Positions 49,527 to 58,019 of a DNA stretch of 64,000 bases are shown here, in pieces (the first letter of the stretch is position 1; each line of letters begins with the position of its first letter). The notes under the pieces are model-generated. The model saw nothing but the letters and a program-made list of their open reading frames with translations. It was not told where the DNA came from and searched no databases. Source of the DNA: Clostridium sp. OM02-18AC (lineage in GTDB: Bacteria > Bacillota > Clostridia > Lachnospirales > Lachnospiraceae); contig NZ_QULW01000001.1 of NCBI RefSeq assembly GCF_003481825.1, forward strand, positions 124,001 through 188,000. Reading direction: 5' to 3'. The position numbers and the translations under genes are program-made.

Positions 49527-50744
49527 ATGGCCAGTGTATATTCTGTTTCCCAGGTGAATTCCTACATCAAGAATATGTTTGCCCAGGATTTTGCCCTCAG
49601 CCGGATCACGGTGCGGGGCGAGGTCTCAAACTGCAAGTATCACACATCAGGACATATTTATTTTACGCTGAAGGATGGGACCGGAACTCTGGCGGCAGTG
49701 ATGTTTGCCGGCCAGAGGAAAGGTCTCTCTTTTCAGTTACAGGAAGGGCAGCAGGTTGTGGTGACCGGCTCGGTCGACGTTTATGAGCGGGACGGCAAAT
49801 ACCAGCTTTACGCAAAAAAGATCGAGAAAGAGGGCCGCGGGGATCTGTACCAGCGCTTTTTAAAACTGCGTGATGAGCTGGAAGAGATGGGCATGTTTGC
49901 ACCGGAATACAAGCAGCCGATCCCAAAGTATGCGAGAACCGTAGGTGTGGTAACGGCATCTACCGGTGCTGCGATCCGGGATATCATGAATATCACAGCC
50001 AGAAGAAATCCGTATACGCAGCTGGTCTTATATCCGGCCCTGGTACAGGGAGCCGGGGCGGCAGAGTCTGTCGCAGCAGGAATCCGTACATTAGACAGAA
50101 TGGGGCTGGATGTTCTGATCGTAGGGCGCGGAGGCGGTTCCATTGAGGATCTCTGGGCATTTAATGAAGAAGTCGTAGCGCGGGCAATCTTTGACTGTGC
50201 GACTCCGGTTATCTCTGCAGTGGGGCATGAAACAGATGTCACGATCGCAGACTATGTGGCGGATTTGCGTGCCCCGACACCGTCGGCAGCAGCGGAGCTT
50301 GCCGTGTTTGATTACCGGCAGTTCGAAGCAGCCTGTTTCTCTTATCGGGCGGGACTTGCGCAGGCGATGGAGCGGAAAACCGAGCTTTTGCGTTATCGCA
50401 CAGAGCAGTATCGTCTGCAGCTTAAGCTTCATGACCCGGAGCGGAAACTGCGGGAGCAGAAGCAGCGCCTGGCTGATACAGAGTATGCCTTAAGACGTGC
50501 CATGGAACAGAAAATAACAGAAAGCCGGCACCGGCTGGCACTTCTTGGCGGGAAGCTGCATGGGCTGTCGCCGCTTGCAAAAATCAGCAATGGCTTTGGC
50601 TTTGTGACAGACGAAAAAGGTGAGCGCCTTACGCATGTCAGCCAGACAGCTCCTGGCGGGGAGATCACGCTGCGTATTACGGACGGAAAAATCCGGGCTA
50701 AGGTGCTTGAAACAGAAGCTTATCATACAGAGCGTGAAGCATAA
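49527..50744 (+). CDS. xseA: Exodeoxyribonuclease VII large subunit
   Basis: The 405-residue catalytic subunit has an N-terminal OB fold (about 1-100; SVSQVNSYIKNMF, RGEVSNCKYHTSGHIYFTLK) and the exonuclease VII large domain (about 125-400) with VGVVTASTGAAIRDIMNI, VLIVGRGGGSIEDLWAFNEE and ISAVGHETDVTIADYVADLR, then a coiled coil that binds XseB. Exonuclease VII degrades single-stranded DNA from both ends. It is directly followed by xseB. Confidence 0.96.
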   Translation: MASVYSVSQVNSYIKNMFAQDFALSRITVRGEVSNCKYHTSGHIYFTLKDGTGTLAAVMFAGQRKGLSFQLQEGQQVVVTGSVDVYERDGKYQLYAKKIEKEGRGDLYQRFLKLRDELEEMGMFAPEYKQPIPKYARTVGVVTASTGAAIRDIMNITARRNPYTQLVLYPALVQGAGAAESVAAGIRTLDRMGLDVLIVGRGGGSIEDLWAFNEEVVARAIFDCATPVISAVGHETDVTIADYVADLRAPTPSAAAELAVFDYRQFEAACFSYRAGLAQAMERKTELLRYRTEQYRLQLKLHDPERKLREQKQRLADTEYALRRAMEQKITESRHRLALLGGKLHGLSPLAKISNGFGFVTDEKGERLTHVSQTAPGGEITLRITDGKIRAKVLETEAYHTEREA

Positions 50745-50840
50745 CACATGCTGGATGGGAAGCGTTTGATCCATGATAAAACGACATGGAAATCTGGCGT
50801 GTTGGAAGCAGAACATATGCCACGCAAAAAAGGAGCGGAC

Positions 50841-51044
50841 ATGGAAAAATCAATCGAACAGACTTTTGCAGAGCTGGATGAGCTCATGGAAAAACTGGAG
50901 TCTCCGGATACAAGTCTGGAAGAGTCATTTGCCTGCTATGAGGCAGGCATGAAGCTGGTGAAAGCTTGCAGTGATAAAATCGATAAAGTAGAAAAGCAGA
51001 TGATCATCCTGCAGGGAGGGGCAGAGGAAGATGGAGATGCATGA
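50841..51044 (+). CDS. xseB: Exodeoxyribonuclease VII small subunit
   Basis: A 67-residue protein of two helices, ELDELMEKLESPDTSLEESF and YEAGMKLVKACSDKIDKVEK, the XseB pattern. ATG 50841 is chosen because AAAAAAGGAG lies upstream and the length fits; ATG 50817 and an even longer frame from 50748 would add residues with no family match. It ends 14 bases inside the start of ispA. Confidence 0.93.
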   Translation: MEKSIEQTFAELDELMEKLESPDTSLEESFACYEAGMKLVKACSDKIDKVEKQMIILQGGAEEDGDA

Positions 51045-51918
51045 AGAACTGAAGAAGAGAACCGGAGAGGTAGAAACGGTTGTTGAGCGTTATCTGCCCA
51101 AGGAAGAAGGACACCAGAAAACCATTTTTGAGGCCATGAACTACAGCGTACGGGCTGGTGGAAAACGTCTGCGCCCTATGCTGATGGAAGAAACGTACCG
51201 GCTGTTTGGCGGAAAAGAACAGGCTGTGGAGCCTTTTATGGCAGCGATGGAGATGATCCATACTTCTTCTCTGATCCACGATGATCTTCCGTGCATGGAC
51301 AACGATGAACTGAGAAGAGGGCTTCCGACTACCTGGAAAAAGTTCGGTTATGATATGGCTGTGCTTGCGGGAGACGCCCTGATGATCTATGCGTTTGAGA
51401 CCGCATCCAAAGCCTTTGCCATGACACAGTACCCAGAGCGGGCAGCAAGGGCGATTGGCATTCTGGCAGAAAAGACTGGTATTTATGGTATGATCGGCGG
51501 TCAGGTGGTCGATGTGGAACTGACCGGAAAACCGATCCCGCAGGAAAAACTGGATTTCATCTACCGGTTAAAGACTGGAGCACTTCTGGAGGCTTCCATG
51601 ATGATCGGTGCCATTTTAGGCGGTGCTTCGGAAGAAGAAATCCGTCGTGTGGAGGAGATTGCAGCGGCAGTCGGTCTGGCTTTCCAGATCCAGGACGATA
51701 TCCTGGATGTGACAAGCACCAGTGAAGAACTTGGAAAACCGGTCTTAAGCGATGAGAAAAACCAGAAAACCACATATGTAACGCTGGTTGGCCTGGACCA
51801 GGCAAGAGAAGATGTGGCAGAGATCTCATCCCGTGCGGTAACACTGCTAAAGCAGCTGCCGGGCCAAAATCCGTTCCTTGAAAATTTGATTACGATGCTC
51901 GTGGAGCGGAAAAAATAA
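51031..51918 (+). CDS. ispA: Polyprenyl synthetase (farnesyl/geranyl diphosphate synthase)
   Basis: The 295-residue all-helical prenyltransferase condenses isopentenyl diphosphate with allylic diphosphates. The first Asp-rich motif is DDLPCMDND (about 87-95, D-D-x-x-x-x-D, as in bacterial farnesyl synthases) and the second is FQIQDDILD (about 220-228). Other conserved parts are GGKRLRPML and GGQVVDV. It overlaps xseB by 14 bases and precedes dxs, so the operon makes both the isoprenoid precursor and its chain-elongation enzyme. The product chain length is inferred from the motif only. Confidence 0.94.
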   Translation: MEMHEELKKRTGEVETVVERYLPKEEGHQKTIFEAMNYSVRAGGKRLRPMLMEETYRLFGGKEQAVEPFMAAMEMIHTSSLIHDDLPCMDNDELRRGLPTTWKKFGYDMAVLAGDALMIYAFETASKAFAMTQYPERAARAIGILAEKTGIYGMIGGQVVDVELTGKPIPQEKLDFIYRLKTGALLEASMMIGAILGGASEEEIRRVEEIAAAVGLAFQIQDDILDVTSTSEELGKPVLSDEKNQKTTYVTLVGLDQAREDVAEISSRAVTLLKQLPGQNPFLENLITMLVERKK

Positions 51919-52002
51919 GAACGATAGGTAACATGCCGTAACTGGGAACACAGCGGGCAGTTACAAATTACTTTAGGGAAGAAACAGGGAGTTGCAAAAA
52001 CC

Positions 52003-53925
52003 ATGATTCTGGAACACATTGAAGGTCCGTGGGACGTGAAAAAATTAAACACGGAGGAGCTTAAGACTCTGGCAGCAGAGATCCGGCAGTTTCTGATCGA
52101 AAAGATCAGCGTGACCGGCGGACATCTTGCGTCCAATCTGGGCGTAGTGGAGCTGACCATTGCTTTATATCTGGCATTTGACCTGCCAAAGGATAAAGTC
52201 ATCTGGGATGTGGGGCATCAGTCGTATACCCACAAGATCTTAAGCGGACGCCGGGAAATGTTTGATGAACTGAGGCAGTACGGGGGAATGAGCGGGTTTC
52301 CAAAACGCAAGGAAAGCCCATACGATTCCTTTGATACCGGACACAGTTCCACATCCATTTCCGCTGGTCTTGGCATTGCCCAGGGGCGGGATCTGTTAGG
52401 CGAGAATTATGCAGTCATTTCCGTGATCGGCGACGGAGCCCTGACCGGCGGTATGGCTTACGAGGCATTGAACAATGCGGCTCACCTGAAAAAGAATTTT
52501 ATCATTGTATTAAACGACAATAACATGTCCATCTCAGAAAATGTGGGCGGCATGTCAAAATATTTAAGCGGTCTGCGTTCCGGAACCAGATACAATGCAC
52601 TGAAACGTCATGTATCGGAGACATTGTTAAAAGTTCCAGTGGTTGGTGCCAGCCTGGTAGAGCAGATCAGCCGCACCAAAGACAGCATCAAGCAGCTGGT
52701 CATTCCGGGAATGCTCTTTGAGAACATGGGCGTGACTTACCTGGGACCTGTGGACGGGCACGATATCAAAGCCATGGTGAAAACGTTCCGGGAAGCCCGG
52801 AGAATGGACCATGCAGTGCTGGTGCATGTGCTGACCAAGAAAGGAAAAGGGTATGCTCCGGCAGAAAAAAATCCGTCCCGTTTCCATGGAATCGATCCGT
52901 TTGATATTGCAACCGGAAAGTCATTGAAGGAAAAGGTTTATCCTACGTACACGGATGTATTCTCCAAAGAAATCTGCCAGCTTGCGGAAACCGAAAAACG
53001 ACTGGTTGCGGTCACGGCAGCCATGCCGGATGGAACGGGACTGAAAGCGTTTTCCAAACAGTACCCGGAGCGTTTCTTTGATGTGGGAATCGCGGAACAG
53101 CATGCGGTGACCTCTGCGGCTGGTATGGCGGCAGCCGGTCTGAAACCGGTGGTTGCCGTCTATTCCTCGTTTTTGCAGAGAGGATTTGACCAGGTGCTTC
53201 ACGATGTCTGCATTCAGAACCTTCCGGTTGTCTTCGCACTCGACCGTGCCGGACTGGTCGGAAGTGACGGGGAAACGCATCAGGGAATTTTTGACCTGTC
53301 CTATTTAAGCTGTATTCCCAATATGAGCATTATGGCTCCGAAAAATTTATGGGAGCTTCAGCAGGAACTGGAGTTTGCAGTCTGCCATTACGACGGTCCG
53401 ATCGCAATCCGTTATCCGCGCGGGCAGGCATACCGCGGATTAAAGGAGTTTGCCCAGCCGATCGAGTACGGAAAGGGTGAAATGCTTTACGAAGGCAGCC
53501 GCATTGCCCTGCTGGCAGTCGGAAGCATGGTCAGCACGGCGCAGCATGTGCGGGAAAAATTAAAGGATGTTGGTTTTGACTGCACGCTTGCCAACGGTCG
53601 TTTTATCAAGCCGGTGGATTATGAACTGGCAGACCGGCTGGCAGCAGCGCATGAACTGCTCGTAGTATTGGAAGAAAATGTGCTTCAGGGCGGATATGGT
53701 TTACAGGTGAAGGCTTATGTGCAGGAACGTTACCCGCAGGTAAAAGTTTTGAATATCGCACTTCCGGATGCGTATGTGGAACATGGCAATGTATCGGTTC
53801 TGCGCGAGGAACTGGGCATTGACAGTGATTCTGTGATCCGAACGATGCGAAATGCCTGGAAACCGCTGGATGAGAGGTTGTCTGCCATGCAGTCTCATGA
53901 AAAAACGCAAACAACCCAGGAATAA
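52003..53925 (+). CDS. dxs: 1-deoxy-D-xylulose-5-phosphate synthase
   Basis: The 640-residue thiamine diphosphate enzyme joins pyruvate and glyceraldehyde-3-phosphate, the first step of the MEP isoprenoid pathway. The thiamine-binding motif GDGALTGGMAYEALNNA (about 145-161), the substrate His region GHQSYTHKILSGR, the second-domain EQHAVTSAAGMA and DRAGLVGSDGETHQGIFDLS are all present. The last residues (SAMQSHEKTQTTQE) go past the usual end. The 84-base gap upstream carries a GTAACTG/CAGTTAC hairpin (51938-51964). A purine-rich, gene-free stretch of 126 bases separates it from tlyA. Confidence 0.96.
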   Translation: MILEHIEGPWDVKKLNTEELKTLAAEIRQFLIEKISVTGGHLASNLGVVELTIALYLAFDLPKDKVIWDVGHQSYTHKILSGRREMFDELRQYGGMSGFPKRKESPYDSFDTGHSSTSISAGLGIAQGRDLLGENYAVISVIGDGALTGGMAYEALNNAAHLKKNFIIVLNDNNMSISENVGGMSKYLSGLRSGTRYNALKRHVSETLLKVPVVGASLVEQISRTKDSIKQLVIPGMLFENMGVTYLGPVDGHDIKAMVKTFREARRMDHAVLVHVLTKKGKGYAPAEKNPSRFHGIDPFDIATGKSLKEKVYPTYTDVFSKEICQLAETEKRLVAVTAAMPDGTGLKAFSKQYPERFFDVGIAEQHAVTSAAGMAAAGLKPVVAVYSSFLQRGFDQVLHDVCIQNLPVVFALDRAGLVGSDGETHQGIFDLSYLSCIPNMSIMAPKNLWELQQELEFAVCHYDGPIAIRYPRGQAYRGLKEFAQPIEYGKGEMLYEGSRIALLAVGSMVSTAQHVREKLKDVGFDCTLANGRFIKPVDYELADRLAAAHELLVVLEENVLQGGYGLQVKAYVQERYPQVKVLNIALPDAYVEHGNVSVLREELGIDSDSVIRTMRNAWKPLDERLSAMQSHEKTQTTQE

Positions 53926-54051
53926 AACCGGAAGAAGAGTCGGAAAGAAAAGCGAAAACAAAACTGGAAACAAAACAGAAAGTCAGCAACAAAACTGGGA
54001 CAAACAGAAACAAATTCAGAGAGAAAACCAGAAACAGAAAGAGGAAGATAC

Positions 54052-54861
54052 ATGAAAGAAAGACTGGATATCCTGATCGTGAATAAAGGTCTTGCCGCTT
54101 CCAGAGAGAAAGCGAAAGCCATTATCATGTCGGGCATCGTTTATGTAGATGGACAGAAGGAAGATAAGGCAGGCTCCATGTTTGAGGAGACGGCAAACAT
54201 CGAAGTGCGCGGCGCAACCTTAAAATACGTCAGCCGCGGCGGCCTGAAGCTGGAAAAGGCCATGACGCACTTTGGAGTGAAATTAAAAGATAAGATCTGT
54301 ATGGACGTGGGCTCTTCCACGGGAGGGTTTACCGACTGCATGCTGCAGAATGGCGCGGTGAAGGTCTATGCGGTGGATGTGGGACACGGTCAGTTAGACT
54401 GGAAGCTCCGCAACGATCCGCGGGTGGTGTGTATGGAAAAAACGAATATCCGTTACGTCACCCCGGAAGACATCGCGGATCAGATCAATTTTTCTTCCAT
54501 CGATGTTTCCTTTATCTCCCTGACAAAAGTCTTAGGACCGGTGAAGGCGCTTCTTGCGGATGACGGACAGATCGTCTGCCTGATCAAACCGCAGTTTGAA
54601 GCAGGACGGGAGAAGGTCGGAAAGAAAGGCGTGGTCCGTGAAAAGAGCACGCACCTGGAAGTCATTGAGAAAGTGATCGAATTTGCAGTAAGCATTGGAT
54701 TTGAAATTTTGAACCTGGAGTATTCTCCGATCAAGGGGCCGGAAGGCAATATCGAATATCTGCTTTATCTTCAGAATCATACCGATGGACAAACCTACAC
54801 GGAGTATCAGGTCGACGCAAAAGCCATTGTCGATGCGGCTCACGGAGAACTGGACAAATAA
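54052..54861 (+). CDS. tlyA: TlyA family RNA 2'-O-methyltransferase
   Basis: The 269-residue product has an S4 RNA-binding domain (residues 1-65; ERLDILIVNKGLAASREKAK) and an FtsJ-like methyltransferase domain (about 70-245) with MDVGSSTGGFTDCMLQNGA (SAM motif I) and the K-D-K-E-type tetrad partly visible (KLEKAMTHFG, VDVGHGQLDW, DVSFISLTKV, LIKPQFEAGR). Homologues methylate cytidines in 16S and 23S rRNA (2'-O). GGAAGA precedes the ATG. It is followed 11 bases later by nadK, as in other Firmicutes. Confidence 0.94.
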   Translation: MKERLDILIVNKGLAASREKAKAIIMSGIVYVDGQKEDKAGSMFEETANIEVRGATLKYVSRGGLKLEKAMTHFGVKLKDKICMDVGSSTGGFTDCMLQNGAVKVYAVDVGHGQLDWKLRNDPRVVCMEKTNIRYVTPEDIADQINFSSIDVSFISLTKVLGPVKALLADDGQIVCLIKPQFEAGREKVGKKGVVREKSTHLEVIEKVIEFAVSIGFEILNLEYSPIKGPEGNIEYLLYLQNHTDGQTYTEYQVDAKAIVDAAHGELDK

Positions 54862-54872
54862 CAGGAGAGTTT

Positions 54873-55700
54873 ATGAAACATTTTTATCTGATCGCGAATC
54901 CGTCGAAACCAGGAGCTTTGGATACAGCGGAAAAAATAGAAAAAGAACTGATTCGCCGCGGCGCATACTGCACGCATAACCGGGGGTATACAAGGGCGGA
55001 TCAGGTTCCGTCTGACACGGAGTGTGTGATCACACTTGGCGGAGATGGTACCCTGATCCAGGCATCCAGAGATCTGATCAGCCTCGATCTTCCCATGATG
55101 GGAATCAATATGGGGCATCTGGGCTACCTGACCCAGGTGTCGCGGGAGGAAGCCCTCGACCCGGTACTGGATGCCCTTTTGACCGATTCTTTTACATTGG
55201 AAAAGCGCATGATGCTGGAAGGCAGTGTGGTAGGGGCAGAAAAAGAAGTCAAAGGCATTGCTTTAAATGAGATCGTTCTGACCAGACAGGATGTATTGCA
55301 GGTACTGCATTTCCAGGTTTATGTGAATGGAGTATTTTTCAACGAATATATGGCAGACGGAATCATTGCGGCAACCCCTACAGGTTCTACTGCGTATAAT
55401 TTGTCAGCAGGCGGACCGATCGTGGCGCCTGGGGCGCAGCTGATGCTTTTGACTCCGATCTGTTCCCATTCCCTGAACGCGAGAAGCATTGTGCTTTCTC
55501 CGGAGGACCGCGTCAGCATCCGACTGGTAAAATGGAGCGGCGGCAGATCGTATTCGGCAGTATTTGACGGAGACCAGGCATTTCCGCTCCATTATGGGGA
55601 ACGGCTGGAGATTAGCCGGGCACCGAAATATACTACCCTGATTCAATTAAAAAATGTATCATTCCTTGAAAATATCAGACAGAAAATGGACCGCATTTAA
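54873..55700 (+). CDS. nadK: NAD kinase
   Basis: The 275-residue product phosphorylates NAD to NADP. The ATP/NAD motif TLGGDGTLIQASRD (about 52-65) and the second motif ATPTGSTAYNLSAGGPIVAP (about 168-187) are the family signatures; NEIVLTR lies between them. AGGAGAG is the SD, and argR starts 12 bases after the stop. Confidence 0.95.
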   Translation: MKHFYLIANPSKPGALDTAEKIEKELIRRGAYCTHNRGYTRADQVPSDTECVITLGGDGTLIQASRDLISLDLPMMGINMGHLGYLTQVSREEALDPVLDALLTDSFTLEKRMMLEGSVVGAEKEVKGIALNEIVLTRQDVLQVLHFQVYVNGVFFNEYMADGIIAATPTGSTAYNLSAGGPIVAPGAQLMLLTPICSHSLNARSIVLSPEDRVSIRLVKWSGGRSYSAVFDGDQAFPLHYGERLEISRAPKYTTLIQLKNVSFLENIRQKMDRI

Positions 55701-55712
55701 CGGAGGGAACAG

Positions 55713-56165
55713 ATGAAACTGGAACGTCACAGCAAAATTGTGGAACTGATCGGAAAATATGAGATTGAAACCCAGGAAGAACTGGCAGAGCGCCTGAATC
55801 AGGAAGGGTATAAGGTGACCCAGGCTACCGTTTCCAGGGATATCCGGGAACTGAAACTAACCAAAGTCCAGTCGGAAAACGGACGGCAGCGCTATATGGT
55901 CATGCAGAACCAGGCGGCTTTCAGTGACAAATATATCCGCATCTTAAAAGATGGATATGTTTCTATGGATATGGCACAGAATATCCTTGTGATCAAAACG
56001 GTGTCCGGCATGGCAATGGCAGTGGCAGCAGCACTGGATGAGATCCATTTTCATGAGATCGTTGGCTGCATCGCTGGAGATGACACCATCATGTGTGCGG
56101 TTCGCAGCGTGGACGACACGATCCTTTTAATGGATAAACTGAAAAAACTGATCTTGGCCCGATAG
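55713..56165 (+). CDS. argR: Arginine repressor
   Basis: A 150-residue ArgR/AhrC protein: an N-terminal winged helix (KIVELIGKYEIETQEELAER, with the recognition helix QATVSRDIRELKLTKV, about 40-55) and a C-terminal oligomerisation and arginine-binding domain ending with GCIAGDDTIMCAVRSVD, where the D-D pair binds arginine. It controls arginine biosynthesis and catabolism. In this conserved block it sits between nadK and recN; no ARG box was identified in the window. Confidence 0.95.
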   Translation: MKLERHSKIVELIGKYEIETQEELAERLNQEGYKVTQATVSRDIRELKLTKVQSENGRQRYMVMQNQAAFSDKYIRILKDGYVSMDMAQNILVIKTVSGMAMAVAAALDEIHFHEIVGCIAGDDTIMCAVRSVDDTILLMDKLKKLILAR

Positions 56166-56183
56166 GCAAAAGGAGGGGCGGCA

Positions 56184-57848
56184 ATGCTTTTGGAACTGCA
56201 TGTAAAAAATCTGGCGCTGATCGAGGCGGCAGATGTGGAACTGGAAGATGGCTTAAATATCCTGACCGGTGAGACCGGTGCAGGAAAGTCCATCATGATC
56301 GGGTCAGTCAACCTGGCGCTTGGCCAGAAGGCTTCGAAGGAGATGATCCGAAACGGCGCGGAATATGCGTATGTGGAACTCGTGTTTTTGGTGGATCCAC
56401 AAAAAAAAGAAGCGCTCCGGGCACTGGATGTCGTACCGGATGAAAACGGCATCCTGATCATCAGCCGCAAGATCATGGCATCCCGCAGTATGAGCCGTAT
56501 TAACGATGAGACGGTTACGGCGGCCAGGTTAAAACAGATCACGTCTCTTCTGATCGATATTCATGGACAGCATGAGCATCAGTCTTTGCTTCACGCATCA
56601 AAACATCTGGAAATTCTGGATACCTACGCAAAATCCCGTGTTCTTGAGCTGAAATTGCAGACAGAGTCTCTTTATAAAGAATATACTTCCCTTAAGAAAG
56701 AATTGGATCAGCTTGTTACGGACAGTGAAAGCCGCAGAAGAGAGGCTGATTTTCTGCGCTTTGAGATCGAAGAGATTGAAAATGCCGGATTAAAAGAAGG
56801 GGAAGAGGAATTTCTTGCGGCAAATTATAAAAAATATGCAAATGCAAAGAGGATCATCGAAAACCTTTCGGCTGCATACCGCGCGGTGGATTCGGAAAGT
56901 GTGGGAAATGCCCTGCATGAGGTCAGCGAGGTGGCAGAATTTGACCCGGAATTAAAAGCAATCCAGGATCAGCTTTACGATGCGGAGGCGGTGTTAGCGG
57001 ATGCCCATCATGCAATCGGGGAATACTTAGGACAACTTGATTTTGATGAAGCATCGTTTCAGGAAACGAAAGAGCGTCTTGATCTGATCCGCGGGCTGCA
57101 GGCAAAATATGGAGAAAATATAGAAAAGATCCAGAAATCCCTGGAAGAAAAGAAAAAACGTCTGGAGCAGCTGGAGCATTTTGATGAGTACCGCGCCAGA
57201 ATGGAACAGGAATACAAAAAGACAGAAGAAAAACTGGAGACAGTGAGTGCAAAATTGTCGAAAGTCCGCAGGGAAGAAGCGAGAAAACTGACGGAAAAAA
57301 TCCGCGAGGGACTGATTGACTTAAACTTCCTGGATGTGCGTTTCTCGATGGAATTTAAGCGGCTGCCTCACTATACGGCGAATGGATTTGATGAGGCGGA
57401 ATTTGTCATTTCCACAAACCCCGGAGAACCGGAGCGGTCGCTCGCCCAGGTGGCGTCCGGCGGTGAACTTTCCCGTATCATGCTGGCAATCAAGACGGTG
57501 TTAGCAGACAGCGATGATATTCCGACCCTGATCTTCGATGAGATCGACACGGGAATCAGCGGTCGCACGGCACAGAAAGTTGCGGAAAAACTGGCAGTGA
57601 TCTCCAGAAACCACCAGGTGATCTGTATCACGCATCTTCCGCAGATCGCGGCAATGGCAGACTGTCATTTTGAAATTAAAAAATCAACAGACGGGGCAAG
57701 CACAAAAACCAGGATCAACCGGTTAAAAGAAGATGAGACGGTCACGGAACTGGCGAGACTTCTCGGCGGCGTCCAGATTACGGATGCGGTGCTTCAGAAT
57801 GCCAGCGAGATGAAAAAACTGGCTAAGCAGACAAAGAAGTACAGGTAA
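56184..57848 (+). CDS. recN: DNA repair protein RecN
   Basis: The 554-residue SMC-like ATPase acts early in double-strand break repair. Walker A is LTGETGAGKSIMIG (about 28-41), a long coiled coil spans about 150-390, the signature is ASGGELSRIMLAI (about 427-439) and Walker B is TLIFDEIDTGISG (about 449-461). GGAGGGG precedes the ATG. Complete for the family (about 550-570). A terminator follows at 57904, so recN ends its transcript before spoIVB. Confidence 0.96.
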   Translation: MLLELHVKNLALIEAADVELEDGLNILTGETGAGKSIMIGSVNLALGQKASKEMIRNGAEYAYVELVFLVDPQKKEALRALDVVPDENGILIISRKIMASRSMSRINDETVTAARLKQITSLLIDIHGQHEHQSLLHASKHLEILDTYAKSRVLELKLQTESLYKEYTSLKKELDQLVTDSESRRREADFLRFEIEEIENAGLKEGEEEFLAANYKKYANAKRIIENLSAAYRAVDSESVGNALHEVSEVAEFDPELKAIQDQLYDAEAVLADAHHAIGEYLGQLDFDEASFQETKERLDLIRGLQAKYGENIEKIQKSLEEKKKRLEQLEHFDEYRARMEQEYKKTEEKLETVSAKLSKVRREEARKLTEKIREGLIDLNFLDVRFSMEFKRLPHYTANGFDEAEFVISTNPGEPERSLAQVASGGELSRIMLAIKTVLADSDDIPTLIFDEIDTGISGRTAQKVAEKLAVISRNHQVICITHLPQIAAMADCHFEIKKSTDGASTKTRINRLKEDETVTELARLLGGVQITDAVLQNASEMKKLAKQTKKYR

Positions 57849-57895
57849 GATGTTTGCAACTAAAAACTGACAGTGTGATTTTTCTATTCGGCACA

Positions 57896-57932
57896 CATAC
57901 TAGAAAGGAGCTTACAAAAGGCTCCTTTTTTC
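57896..57932 (+). terminator. Terminator of recN with a sigma-F/G-like CATACTA directly upstream
   Basis: AAAGGAGC (57904-57911) pairs with GCTCCTTT (57921-57928), 9-base loop, and a T-run ends it. The heptamer CATACTA (57896-57902), which resembles forespore-sigma -10 boxes, abuts the left arm; no good -35 was found. Confidence 0.85.
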
Positions 57933-58019
57933 TTTGTTTCATAGAAAATCGGTAATTAGGTTCCATGATACAGGAATGAAACAGACGGCAGGTGAGACAA
58001 CGGACAGGAGGAATGTGGA

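Noticed and set aside
57964..57970. CATGATA as a sigma-G -10 box of spoIVB
   Set aside because: The best -35-like element (TCATA) is 20 bases away, too far; support is too thin.
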